From contig CAZTGE010000021.1 in assembly GCA_964612995.1 (NCBI GenBank), forward strand, positions 1 through 40,374: DNA of 40,374 nucleotides. Direction: 5' to 3'. Positions 5,965 through 14,262 of the stretch are shown here, in pieces. Made by a program: the position numbers and the translations under genes. This stretch comes from SLQH01 sp964612995. GTDB lineage: Bacteria > Planctomycetota > UBA11346. The notes beneath the pieces are model-generated. The model had not been told where the DNA came from. It ran no database searches and saw nothing but the letters and a program-made list of their open reading frames with translations. Each line of letters opens with the position of its first letter. The stretch's first letter is position 1.

Positions 5965-8900
5965 GTGAGCGTTCGAGCCCCGACCCTGGTCGCGCTGCTC
6001 GTCCTCGTTCTCCTGCCCCAGACCTCCTGGGCTGTCGAGGAGGACGCGGCCGAGCGACCGCGCTTCTTCACCGTGGGCACTCCGTGGCAGATCCGCCGCG
6101 ACGCCGAACGCCTGATCGAAGATCTCGCAGCCGGCCGCGGCGCGGAACGCGACCTCCTCGCCCGGGTCCAGGCCCTGCTCGAAGAACACGGCCAGCGCCA
6201 TCTTTTCGATCAAGGCCGGTACGCCACCATCAGCCAGATCCTGGCCACGCGCATGGCCGCGGTCGACCTGCTCGAGCGCTACGTCGAGCTCTACGCCCCA
6301 CAGGCGCAACGCGCGATCGGCGTTCTGCTCGAGCAACGCCCTCTGCCACAAGAGCGCCTGATCGCGCTCGCGGCAACCTACCCGGGCACCACGGCCGCGA
6401 TCGCCGCCTGGCGCCGACTCGCCGACCTCGCCTGGGACCGCGGGCACCTCGGCAGCTTCGTCCGCTACGCCCGTCGCGCCGATGACGCGGCCCACCCGGT
6501 ACGCGGCGAACGCTTGCGGGCCGCGCGCGCGCTGCTCGCGCCCGAGCCGCCGGCCGACCTGCCGCTGACCCTCGAACACAGCACCCGGATCTGGGCGCTG
6601 ACCGACCTGCCCCCGCCCCCGCCCTTCCATCCCGGTGGCCGCATCGCCCGGCTACGGGCCCAGCAGCGCGAGGAGATAGGTGAGCCGCACACGACGGGAT
6701 TCGCCTTCAGCCGCGGCGATGGTAGCGCCATGGCCGCCTGCGACGGACGCAACCTGCTGCTGTTCGACCCGCTGGTCGGCAAGCAGTTGGGGCCGGTGCT
6801 CAAGCTCACCACCAGCCGCCAGGAACAGCCGGTCGCTCCCGCGTACGCCCCGGGCGTGTTCGTGACCGTGCTGCGCAACGGCGATGGCTACCCGGCGATG
6901 GTGGCGGTCGACGATGAAGGCCGGATGCTCTGGCGCCACGTCGAACAGAGCGTGGACGTCTGGGGCTCACTCAGCGCACCTGCGATCAGCGAGAACGTCG
7001 CCGCCTACGCCGCGCTGGTCCGGGCTGGCGGCGGGCACGAGCTGCACCTGTTCGGTCACGACCTGCGCACCGGTGAGCCGCTGTGGCGCAAGCGCGTGGG
7101 CAAGATCGCCATCCGCAATCGCAGCTTCTACTTCCGCCCACCCCATCCGCCCAGTCTGTGCACGCATCAGGGCTCCTTCGCGGTGCTCTCCAACAGCCGG
7201 TTCCTGATCCTGGTCTCCAATCGCGGGTCGATCGAAGCGATCCATGACTATCAGGGCGACGACGGCCGCGAATTGGAGCAGCCCGACCTCGGGCCATTCG
7301 GAGTCGAGGCGGAACTGCGCGAAGGGCGCATTCTCAGCGACGGCGTGCATCTCGTCGCCGCACCAGCCGATCGCTCGGGTCTGCTGGTGCTCGGCCCCGA
7401 CGGCCAGGGCCTGCAGCACTACGATGACGAGGGTTCCGGCGATGCGCTGGTCGATGCCGCTGCCGGCCGCGCCCTGTTGGTGGGCAAGCGCGTGACCTGC
7501 GTCGACCTTTCGCGGATGTTGCGTCTGTGGACCCACGCCGGCTGTCCCGACGAAGCGGCGATGGTCGGCGGGACCCTCGGTCGCGAGCGGGCGCTCGTCC
7601 ACTGCGGCACCCAGCTGAGCATCCACGATCTGGATACCGGCGAACAGCGCTCCGGCCGCACGCTCACACCGGATGAACGGGTGGCGGTGGTCGGCGGCAT
7701 GCTGGTCTCGACCCAGGTGCAGACGGACAACGAACGCCCGGTGGCGCAGCTCATCTCCGGTTTCGGCCTGCCGCAGAACCTCGAACGACTGCGTCAGGCC
7801 GCAGCCGAGGACCCGGACGATTTCACGCCGTTGTTGGCGCTGGCCTCGCTCCACCGCGCGCGTGACGAACACGAGGCCTCGCTGCGCTACACCCTGCGCG
7901 CCCTGGCGCTCGGCGCGCCGGCACGCCACGGCCGTGCCGCAGCCCGGGCCAGCGCCAGCGCGATCCAGGTCGCCCTCGGTGACCCCGAGGCCTTCACGCA
8001 GACCCTCGCCGACCTCCAGGCCCTGGCCGAGCATGTGCCGAGCATCCGCGAGGAGATCCGTTGGTGGCAGGCCCGTCACGCAGAACTCTCGGGCCAGGAC
8101 GCGCTCGCCGCGCGCCGCTATGCCGCGCTGCTCGACGCGCGTGGCAGCATGACCTTCCCCGAAGGGGCCGAGATCCGCCTGGCCACGCTGGCCCGGCTGT
8201 CGCTGGCCCGGGTCCGTGGCCAGCAGGCCGCGCTGCTGTTTTCCGATCGCAGGCCGGTCTCGCGCGCGACCGCAACGACGAGCTGGCACGCACCGGTCGC
8301 CTTCCTCGAGCGTCCGCATGTCGCCGGCGAGGTGGTGATCACCTTCGACGGCGGCTTTCTCACCGCGCGCGAGCTGGACAGCGGAGAGATCCGCTGGCGA
8401 CGCGATCAGGCCGAACACCACAAGGCGATGCTCGGGCTCCAGGCCCTGCCGGATACCGGCGCCGATCCCGCCGATCCCGCCGCGCCCGGTGCGCCGATCC
8501 GCGTGCTGCCCGGAACCGCGGCCGACGCCGCCGGCTTCGCCGATGGCGATCGCCTGTTGCGCTTCAATGCCACCACCATCGACGAGTTCACCGATCTGGT
8601 CAACGCAGTGGCGGCGATCGACGTTGGCTCCGCGTTCACCGCCGAGGTCGGTCGCCCGGGGCCCGATGGCACGCTCGAACGCCATGCCCTCACCGGCCGC
8701 CTGGGCACCTGGCTCGCCGGGGTCGCTGCGGCCGGGCCGGAGACGGTGCTGGTGCGGCGGCTGATGCCACAGCCCGATGCGCCCGGCACCGGGGTGCTGA
8801 TCCCCGACACCACCGACCACCCCTATGTCGAGGCCTTCGACGTCAGCACCGGGCGCCCCCTGTGGCACCATCCCCTGCCGAAGCAACAGCCTGGCAGCAG

Positions 8901-10257
8901 TGAACGCGCCCCGCGTGTCCTGCTCGCCGATCCGGGTATGTGCGTCATCGCCCACACCGACCGCATCGTCGCCTATCGCTTCCGTGATCCGGCTGTCGAC
9001 GCGTCCGAACCAGCCTGGCAGCTGCCGCTCGCCGTCGGCGGAGCCGAACACATCGCCAGCCACGGGTCCGAACACCTGGTCGTCCACGACGAACGCAACG
9101 CCCGCCTTCACGTCTTGCGTCTCTCCGACGGGGTCCAGGTCTGCTCGCTGCCGCATAGCGGCGACGAGGGCTATCTGCTCGACGGAAACAGCGCCTATAC
9201 CCTGCTGCCCAGCGGTCGCCTCGCACGTTGGAGTCTCGCCACCGGCGCACTGCACTGGCGTAGCGAGGAGCGCGAGCTCGACGCTCTGGCGGTCAGCGGC
9301 GACAACCTCTGGGTCCGCTCGCGCACTGGCGGGCTGCTGTTGCTCGACATCCACGACGGACGCATACGGCAGCGTTTCACCGGCTTCCCTGCGATCCACG
9401 GTCTGGTCATCAGCGATGACACCCTGGTGATCCACGCCGACAACGAGGATCACCAGGCGGTGCTCGCCGGGATCGGGCGGCGCGGCGGTGCGCGCCTGTG
9501 GACCCGCCCCCTGCCACCCCGTCTGCAGCTGGTCGGCGAGCTGATGGTCACCGGCCAGGGCGTGGCCTGCATGCTCGACGCGCTCGATGAACAACCCGGA
9601 CTGCTGGTGCTCGATCGCTCCGGTGAGCCGATCGGAGCCCAACTGCTCGATCCCGACGAACGCGTGGTGCCGACCACGGCAGGCATGCTCGGCTACGGGC
9701 CGCAAGGCCTGCACCTGCACCGTCTGCCGGAGGTCACACCCGGCGCGCCGCTGCCCTGCCCCACACTCGAGGACGCGCCGGAATTCGACGTGGCAGTCCA
9801 GCGATCGCTCGAGCGACTCACCTTCACCCCGGTCGACGCCGGTGCGATCGCCTTCGGCCGCATTGGCCATCACCTGCTCTGCGTGGCGCGCCTGGATGCA
9901 GACGCGGCCCCGTTGCGGGTGTTCCTCGGCGAGGCCGGGCCGGCGATCGATCCCCGAGGGCAAGCGGTGGTGTTCCGCTATCAACGCGCTCCGGACCTGA
10001 TGCCCCACCCGGGCGGCTGGCAACCGCGCCAGACGGTGATGGTGCCCGGCGACGACGACATCCGTTACCTCGCCATGCGCTTGAGCCCGTCGGCCCTGCG
10101 TCCGCTCGACGCCCGCCTGGTGGTCCACGCCGAATCCACCGCCGCCCCCCCGCCGGTGCCGTGGTGGTACCGCCCGATCTGGCATCCGGTGCCCTGGCAA
10201 GCGCCGGAGACGGGCGACCTGCCGCCGGCTCTGCGCCAGGGAGGCACGGCCCCGTGA
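5965..10257 (+). CDS. Giant secreted PQQ-type beta-propeller protein with embedded PDZ domain
   Basis: 1430 residues, starting at a GTG followed by a clear signal peptide (LVALLVLVLLPQTSWA), so exported. Repeated propeller-like blades (LLLFDPLVGKQ, HDLRTGEPLWRKRVGK, FDVSTGRPLWHHPLP, WSLATGALHWRS) fill the N- and C-terminal parts. They resemble PQQ-like or quinoprotein-type repeats, which often act as scaffolds without cofactor. A helical, TPR-like stretch lies around residues 613-752 (LALASLHRARDEHEASLRY). A PDZ domain lies at about 832-912 (IRVLPGTAADAAGFADGDRLLRFN). A periplasmic scaffold or quality-control role is plausible; no enzyme motif is evident. Its stop overlaps the acpS start. Confidence 0.82.
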   Translation: MSVRAPTLVALLVLVLLPQTSWAVEEDAAERPRFFTVGTPWQIRRDAERLIEDLAAGRGAERDLLARVQALLEEHGQRHLFDQGRYATISQILATRMAAVDLLERYVELYAPQAQRAIGVLLEQRPLPQERLIALAATYPGTTAAIAAWRRLADLAWDRGHLGSFVRYARRADDAAHPVRGERLRAARALLAPEPPADLPLTLEHSTRIWALTDLPPPPPFHPGGRIARLRAQQREEIGEPHTTGFAFSRGDGSAMAACDGRNLLLFDPLVGKQLGPVLKLTTSRQEQPVAPAYAPGVFVTVLRNGDGYPAMVAVDDEGRMLWRHVEQSVDVWGSLSAPAISENVAAYAALVRAGGGHELHLFGHDLRTGEPLWRKRVGKIAIRNRSFYFRPPHPPSLCTHQGSFAVLSNSRFLILVSNRGSIEAIHDYQGDDGRELEQPDLGPFGVEAELREGRILSDGVHLVAAPADRSGLLVLGPDGQGLQHYDDEGSGDALVDAAAGRALLVGKRVTCVDLSRMLRLWTHAGCPDEAAMVGGTLGRERALVHCGTQLSIHDLDTGEQRSGRTLTPDERVAVVGGMLVSTQVQTDNERPVAQLISGFGLPQNLERLRQAAAEDPDDFTPLLALASLHRARDEHEASLRYTLRALALGAPARHGRAAARASASAIQVALGDPEAFTQTLADLQALAEHVPSIREEIRWWQARHAELSGQDALAARRYAALLDARGSMTFPEGAEIRLATLARLSLARVRGQQAALLFSDRRPVSRATATTSWHAPVAFLERPHVAGEVVITFDGGFLTARELDSGEIRWRRDQAEHHKAMLGLQALPDTGADPADPAAPGAPIRVLPGTAADAAGFADGDRLLRFNATTIDEFTDLVNAVAAIDVGSAFTAEVGRPGPDGTLERHALTGRLGTWLAGVAAAGPETVLVRRLMPQPDAPGTGVLIPDTTDHPYVEAFDVSTGRPLWHHPLPKQQPGSSERAPRVLLADPGMCVIAHTDRIVAYRFRDPAVDASEPAWQLPLAVGGAEHIASHGSEHLVVHDERNARLHVLRLSDGVQVCSLPHSGDEGYLLDGNSAYTLLPSGRLARWSLATGALHWRSEERELDALAVSGDNLWVRSRTGGLLLLDIHDGRIRQRFTGFPAIHGLVISDDTLVIHADNEDHQAVLAGIGRRGGARLWTRPLPPRLQLVGELMVTGQGVACMLDALDEQPGLLVLDRSGEPIGAQLLDPDERVVPTTAGMLGYGPQGLHLHRLPEVTPGAPLPCPTLEDAPEFDVAVQRSLERLTFTPVDAGAIAFGRIGHHLLCVARLDADAAPLRVFLGEAGPAIDPRGQAVVFRYQRAPDLMPHPGGWQPRQTVMVPGDDDIRYLAMRLSPSALRPLDARLVVHAESTAAPPPVPWWYRPIWHPVPWQAPETGDLPPALRQGGTAP

Positions 10258-10634
10258 TCGTCGGCCTGGGCACCGACCTGATCGCCGTGGACCGGGTGCG
10301 CCGGGTCCATCGCAAGCACCCCGAACGCTTCCTCAGCTGGATCTACACGCCGGAGGAGCGCGCCCATTGCCTGCGTGCCCGCGACCCGGCCGAACGCCTT
10401 GCCGCCCGCTGGGCGGCCAAGGAGGCCTGCATGAAGGCCCTGGGCACCGGCTGGTCGTCCGGGGTCCAGTTCGCCGATATCGCCGTGCTCAGCGCCCCGA
10501 CCGGCGCGCCGCGTCTGGCGCTGGCTGCCGGTGCGGCCGAACGCGCGCGGGCACTGGGCGCGACCAGCTTCCATCTCAGTCTATCGCATGCCGACAACAT
10601 GGCGTTGGCCACGGTGATCCTCGAAGGCACATGA
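10254..10634 (+). CDS. acpS: Holo-[acyl-carrier-protein] synthase
   Basis: Transfers 4'-phosphopantetheine from CoA to the serine of apo-ACP, activating fatty acid synthesis. The 126-residue length and motifs fit AcpS: VGLGTDLIAVDRV at the N-terminus (Mg2+-binding Asp in GTD), RLAARWAAKEACMKALGTG with the conserved WAAKEA helix, and a C-terminal HLSLSHADNMALATVI. The GTG start overlaps the upstream stop (GTGA) and is preceded by AGGGAGG at 10238-10244, an excellent ribosome-binding site 9 bp away. Translation is therefore coupled to the PQQ/PDZ gene. The stop codon lies inside an 11-bp direct repeat that flanks the downstream insert. Confidence 0.94.
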   Translation: MIVGLGTDLIAVDRVRRVHRKHPERFLSWIYTPEERAHCLRARDPAERLAARWAAKEACMKALGTGWSSGVQFADIAVLSAPTGAPRLALAAGAAERARALGATSFHLSLSHADNMALATVILEGT

Positions 10635-10643
10635 GCCTCAAGC

Positions 10644-10831
10644 ACTCTGCTCCTTCACAGCGGGGCAGTGCCTTCCTCTGGCGAGCGACGACAGAGGCGC
10701 GTGGGGGGCGGAGCCAGCATCGCAATGCGATAGCAGTCCGCGGTGGGACCTGCGGCCAGCGGAGCGCGACGAGCGACAGCGAGGAAGCTGGGGCGCGGCG
10801 AAGCCGCGAGGGGCAGCGCCCCCTCTGAAAA
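10644..10831. mobile_element. 188-bp hairpin-rich insert between convergent genes
   Basis: A perfect 11-bp direct repeat GAGCCTCAAGC (10633-10643 and 10832-10842) flanks it, consistent with a target-site duplication. The left copy contains the last two bases of the acpS stop TGA and the right copy contains the stop (TCA) of the convergent membrane gene. Removing the insert and one repeat leaves the two genes 2 bp apart. Inside are hairpins CGCGGC-GAA-GCCGCG (10794-10808), GGGGC-AGC-GCCCC around 10810-10822, and ATCGCA-A-TGCGAT (10719-10731). Subterminal ends share an imperfect inverted repeat (TTCACAGCGGGGCAGTGCC at 10654 against TTCAGAGGGGGCGCTGCC from the other end). It is unrelated in sequence to the 163-bp family and has no coding capacity. 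Confidence 0.7.
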
Positions 10832-10836
10832 GAGCC

Positions 10837-11337
10837 TCAAGCGACCGGCGTCGGCGGGTCCTCCACTCGGGAACAGGCCGGGGCGCGCGTCCACCCTACC
10901 GCGAGCACGAACGCCAGCTGTGCCAGCGGCAGCAGGGCGCTGAGCCAGAGGTAGATCGGGTGGCCAGCGAGCGGATCGGTGGGGACCAGGACCACCAGCG
11001 GCAGCCACCAGGCGGTGAGCCACTGCAGATAGAAGACGATCGCGTCGACCTGCGCGACCAGGCCGGCAAACATCGCCAGTGCCGCGATGGCCGGCAGCAG
11101 TGCCGGCAGGTGGCCGATGCTCAGCACCAGCACCCGTTGCCACCGCCGCTGCAGTGAACCGGTAAGCGCATCCAGCCGGACGCTGTACCACAGGCCGATC
11201 AGGCAGAGCGCGAGCAGGGCCCACCCGAGCAGGGGAATGCGGCCGATACGCAGCGCCAGCCAGCTCGCGATCAGGATCCAGAACCAGTACATCCCCACCA
11301 GACTCGCGGCGCGTGCGATGGTCTTCGCTGCACTCAT
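10837..11337 (-). CDS. Four-helix integral membrane protein, unknown function
   Basis: 166 residues, no recognised family. About four to five hydrophobic helices are visible (SLVGMYWFWILIASWLAL, LLGWALLALCLIGLWYSV, LPALLPAIAALAMFAGLV, WWLPLVVLVPTDP region, LPLAQLAFVLAVGW), with a short cytoplasmic-like basic loop (QRRWQR). It is the last gene of a minus-strand operon. Its ATG overlaps the stop of the YiiX-like hydrolase gene by 4 bp, so translation is coupled. It may be an accessory membrane partner of that hydrolase, but only the coupling supports this. Confidence 0.7.
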   Translation of the reverse strand: MSAAKTIARAASLVGMYWFWILIASWLALRIGRIPLLGWALLALCLIGLWYSVRLDALTGSLQRRWQRVLVLSIGHLPALLPAIAALAMFAGLVAQVDAIVFYLQWLTAWWLPLVVLVPTDPLAGHPIYLWLSALLPLAQLAFVLAVGWTRAPACSRVEDPPTPVA

Positions 11338-12047
11338 TGCGGCCCGGCCCCCGTCTCCAGCACCGGCTCGAGGCTCTCTCCACTCGCGAAGTCGGATGGC
11401 ACCAGCAACGTGCGCTGGGGTACCAGATCGATGCCCTCACGTGCGTAGGCCTTCCACACCGCGGTGGCGCAGGTGGCGATACGCGGATCGCGCTTGTGGG
11501 CCATGGTGTGGAAGGTGGTGCAGAGCATGGTCCGGCCGTAGGCGGCGGCGCGGCGGCGGACGGCCGGATCGCAGCGCACGCGCATCACTTTGACGTGCTG
11601 GTAGGCCGGTCCGCCGATCCCACGCCGCTCGAGCAGCTGCTCCAGGCTTTCGAGATAGAAGCCAGCGTGCAGGTCCTGGCCGAGGAACAGGTCCGGCTCG
11701 AGACACAGGGCGACGTGGGTCCAATAGCCGTAGGGCGAACCGGGACGCGCGCCGAGCAGGATGTCGCCCGGCTCGAGACATTCCGGATCGATCGCGACCG
11801 GCGTGCCGGTCCACGTGCCGGTACCACCGGTCGCGCCGTGACGCAGGAAGTGGCGGATGACGCCGGTGTCGCCCGGGCCGACGCGCCACGGGTCGTCGTC
11901 GCCCGCGGCCCAGCAGATGACGACGATGAGCGCGAGAACCAGGACCGCGCTGCAATTGAGCGGCAGCAAGCGCAGCCAGAGGCGCGGACGTGTCGACGCC
12001 GGTGTGACGGCAGGTTCTGCGGCCGCGTCGGAGCCGTCTGCTCTCAC
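11334..12047 (-). CDS. YiiX/YebB-like permuted papain-fold (NlpC/P60 superfamily) hydrolase
   Basis: 237 residues with one N-terminal membrane segment (SAVLVLALIVVICWAA, ~33-48), so the catalytic domain is likely periplasmic. The pattern fits the circularly permuted NlpC/P60-like group: LEPGDILLGARPG (~91-103), a catalytic His in YWTHVAL (His111), and a C-terminal catalytic Cys in IATCATAV (Cys193). Members are thought to be amidases, peptidases or acyl hydrolases acting on peptidoglycan or lipids; the substrate here is unknown. It starts at a GTG overlapping the SpoIIE phosphatase stop (GTGA) and overlaps the next gene by ATGA, giving tight operon coupling. Confidence 0.75.
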   Translation of the reverse strand: MRADGSDAAAEPAVTPASTRPRLWLRLLPLNCSAVLVLALIVVICWAAGDDDPWRVGPGDTGVIRHFLRHGATGGTGTWTGTPVAIDPECLEPGDILLGARPGSPYGYWTHVALCLEPDLFLGQDLHAGFYLESLEQLLERRGIGGPAYQHVKVMRVRCDPAVRRRAAAYGRTMLCTTFHTMAHKRDPRIATCATAVWKAYAREGIDLVPQRTLLVPSDFASGESLEPVLETGAGPQ

Positions 12048-13477
12048 AGCGCGGCGTAGCCTCCGCTCTCGATCCCCGTCTCCTCGCCGAGGCGACCGAT
12101 GGCGAACAGGGTCAGGTCGTCCTCCGGCTGACCGCTGGCGAACTCGACCACGTCAGCGGCGATCGCCTGGACCAGATCCTCGGCGTTCATCGCCCCACTG
12201 GCGGTGACCAGCTGGCCGTGCAGGCGGCTCTCGCCGTACTCGTGCCCCTCGGCGTCGACGGCCTCGAAGATGCCGTCGGTGAACTGCAGGCACATGTCAT
12301 TGGGTTCGAGTTCGATCTCGACCGGCTTGAGACTGCGCTTGAAGATCTCGCCGGCGATCAGCCCGACCGCCATGCCCTTCTTGCCGGCACGGCGCAGGAT
12401 GACCTCGCGCTTGGGGTTGGCGATGAGCATCGGATGGTGCCCGGCGAGCACGATCTGCATCGTGGCCATGCGCGGTTCGAACAGCGCGGCGAATACGGTG
12501 ATGAACTGCCCCGGCAGCACGTCCGTCTTGATCTCGTCGTTGAGCTGCGAGAGCAGCTGGACCAGATCGGTGGTGTGACGTGAGAGCAGACGCAGCGTCT
12601 TCAGCGCCGTCGCGACCACCAGCGCGGCCTGCACGCCATGGCCGCTGACATCGCCGAGCACCAGCAGCACGCGGCCGTCCTTCAGCGGCAGGACCTCGTA
12701 GAAATCGCCGCTCACCGCGCTGTGCGGCACGAAATGCACCGCCAGATCGTAGCCCTCGAGTTGGGGCAGATCGGCGAGCATGTTGGCCTGGACATCCTTG
12801 GCCCGATTGAGGTCGGCCTCCATCTGCCCCAGGCCGAACACGCTCTCGTCGACCGGATCGCGCGTGCCCTGTTCGCTGCCGAGGTCGTTGACCTTCTGCT
12901 GCAGCGTGGCGTTGTCGAGCATCAGCCCGGTCGCCGCCTCGGGGCTGGCGGCCAAGGCCTCGCTCATGGCGGTGATGGTGCGCACCGTGATCCGGCCGTC
13001 CTCGCGGGCGACCTCGCCGACCATGGTCCCGCTGTAGGGATTGAGCCAGCCTTCGTCGTTGCGGCCGAAGATGCGCAGCCGCGGCTCGTGTGGCAGCAGA
13101 CGCATCAGATCGTGGCGCCAGCGGATGCAGGTCAGCTGCTCGAGCGAGAGCAGGGGATTGTCGCGGTAGACCGGATGCTTGCGGAAGTAGTCCTCCGCCG
13201 CCTTCTGGTAGCCCTCTTCGGCCGGCATCTCACGACCGGTGTAAGGGTCGATCCACAGGCTGCCGTCGATGGTGGTGACCTGATAGAGCGAGTCGTTCTG
13301 GATCCGGTTGATCAGTTCGGGCGGCAGCCGGCGGCGCTGGGAGCCACCCGGTGGGCGACGGGAGCGGCGGCCGGCGATATCGCGACGGCCGACGGTATCG
13401 CGACGCGCGCCGGCCTCCCGGCGTTGACCCGTTTCGCGCTGCATCCGGTCTGCGGCCCGTCTCGATCGAGGCGCCAT
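12044..13477 (-). CDS. SpoIIE-type PP2C serine/threonine phosphatase
   Basis: 477 residues from the ATG at 13477, chosen because AAGGA precedes it at proper spacing; an upstream in-frame start would add 24 unlikely residues. A very basic first ~50 residues (QRREAGARRDTVGRR) is followed by a region with two copies of a W-x-x-P-Y-x-G motif (WIDPYTG 75-81, WLNPYSG 134-140). Then comes a C-terminal PPM phosphatase with SGDFYEV (236-242), DVSGHG (256-261), AGHHP (~315-319), TDGIFE (360-365) and EDDLTLF (~422-428), which keeps the metal-binding aspartates. Such proteins usually dephosphorylate anti-anti-sigma or STAS-type regulators. It heads an operon with a YiiX-like hydrolase and a membrane protein. 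Confidence 0.88.
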   Translation of the reverse strand: MAPRSRRAADRMQRETGQRREAGARRDTVGRRDIAGRRSRRPPGGSQRRRLPPELINRIQNDSLYQVTTIDGSLWIDPYTGREMPAEEGYQKAAEDYFRKHPVYRDNPLLSLEQLTCIRWRHDLMRLLPHEPRLRIFGRNDEGWLNPYSGTMVGEVAREDGRITVRTITAMSEALAASPEAATGLMLDNATLQQKVNDLGSEQGTRDPVDESVFGLGQMEADLNRAKDVQANMLADLPQLEGYDLAVHFVPHSAVSGDFYEVLPLKDGRVLLVLGDVSGHGVQAALVVATALKTLRLLSRHTTDLVQLLSQLNDEIKTDVLPGQFITVFAALFEPRMATMQIVLAGHHPMLIANPKREVILRRAGKKGMAVGLIAGEIFKRSLKPVEIELEPNDMCLQFTDGIFEAVDAEGHEYGESRLHGQLVTASGAMNAEDLVQAIAADVVEFASGQPEDDLTLFAIGRLGEETGIESGGYAAL

Positions 13478-13596
13478 TGAATACGTCCTTACGAGGGATG
13501 AGCACGACAGGATGGCTGCCGGGACCTCTCCGGTCAAGCTCTGCGCCAAGGGCCGGGTCGGCCGCAGTCACTCAGCATGGCTCCACTCAGCATGCA

Positions 13597-13917
13597 TCAG
13601 TCCCATTCCGGCGCCAGGCCGGGGATCCAGATACGGCTGCCGGGCGGTGGATGGCGGTCCACGTCGTTGGCCAGTTGCAGCGTGCGCCACAGGCGGCCGC
13701 TACCGTAGTAGTGGCGGGCGATACCACGCAGGGTCTCGCCCGGTCGGACCTCGTGCCAGCCGCCCGCCGTCGAATCCGGCTCGAGCAGCGGATCGGGCGT
13801 ATGTCGCGCGGCTGCGCGAACCGACCCGGCCGCGCCGCGCGATCCGACCAGCAGCGCGTAAGCCGGCAGGCAGAGCGCGAGGACCAGGAAGGCGATCAGT
13901 GGCAGACGGTTGTCCAT
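13597..13917 (-). CDS. Membrane-anchored LysM protein
   Basis: 106 residues: an N-terminal hydrophobic anchor or signal (LIAFLVLALCLPAYALLVG), a ~30-residue linker, then one LysM domain at about 54-99 (HEVRPGETLRGIARHYYGSGRLW, ending GSRIWIP). LysM binds GlcNAc-containing glycans, so it should attach to peptidoglycan on the periplasmic side. It lies 119 bp upstream of the SpoIIE phosphatase in the same direction and may share its transcript. AGAGGG precedes the ATG. The gene has no catalytic domain of its own. Confidence 0.85.
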   Translation of the reverse strand: MDNRLPLIAFLVLALCLPAYALLVGSRGAAGSVRAAARHTPDPLLEPDSTAGGWHEVRPGETLRGIARHYYGSGRLWRTLQLANDVDRHPPPGSRIWIPGLAPEWD

Positions 13918-14001
13918 CGCCCTCTGCTTGCCACGCCGGACCCCTGCCTTTCACCGGCTTGCCCCGAGGCACACCCCTTGTGCAGGGCTGCCTGCGGGTG
14001 G

Positions 14002-14163
14002 CAGGGCGACTCAAAGCTCGCCCCGAGAGCGACGATCACCAGGTCGGCATGCCTTGCGTCGCCTCCACCGCGTCAAACCGCCCGGCTCTCTTTGGCGCTT
14101 GGGTCGTAATGACGCAGATGGAGGCGAGGCATGGCCCTCATTTGTAAGCTTTGAGTCGCCCTT
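14002..14163 (-). mobile_element. MITE-like palindromic element, copy 4 (162 bp, reverse)
   Basis: Reverse orientation copy of the 163-bp family. The CAGGGCGACTCAAAGCTCG end is at 14002-14020; the other end is degenerate (TAAGCTTTGAGTCGCCCTT). The inner inverted repeat has decayed by substitution (CCATCTGCGTCA) and a one-base deletion (TGACGCGGTGG), which explains the length of 162. It is flanked by a perfect 11-bp direct repeat CCTGCGGGTGG (13991-14001 and 14164-14174). It occupies most of the 345-bp gap between the LysM gene and the porin-like gene and ends 99 bp before the latter. The rest of the gap shows only the AAGGAG ribosome-binding site. Confidence 0.9.
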
Positions 14164-14262
14164 CCTGCGGGTGGGCCGCGCTGGCTTGCCCGCCGCGGCG
14201 CCCCCCCTATCGTGCTCGGCTCGCGCGGAAGCAGCAGGCCCCTTCCGCGCCAAGGAGTACCG

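Noticed and set aside
6967..10200. 1077-codon minus-strand frame opposite the PQQ/PDZ gene
   Set aside because: No motifs, composition of a GC-rich shadow, and the plus-strand gene has a signal peptide, domains and coupled downstream start.
3345..14163. CRISPR array made of the repeated 163-bp sequences
   Set aside because: Copies are far apart, palindromic from end to end, in both orientations and flanked by target duplications; there are no regularly spaced short repeats and no cas genes.
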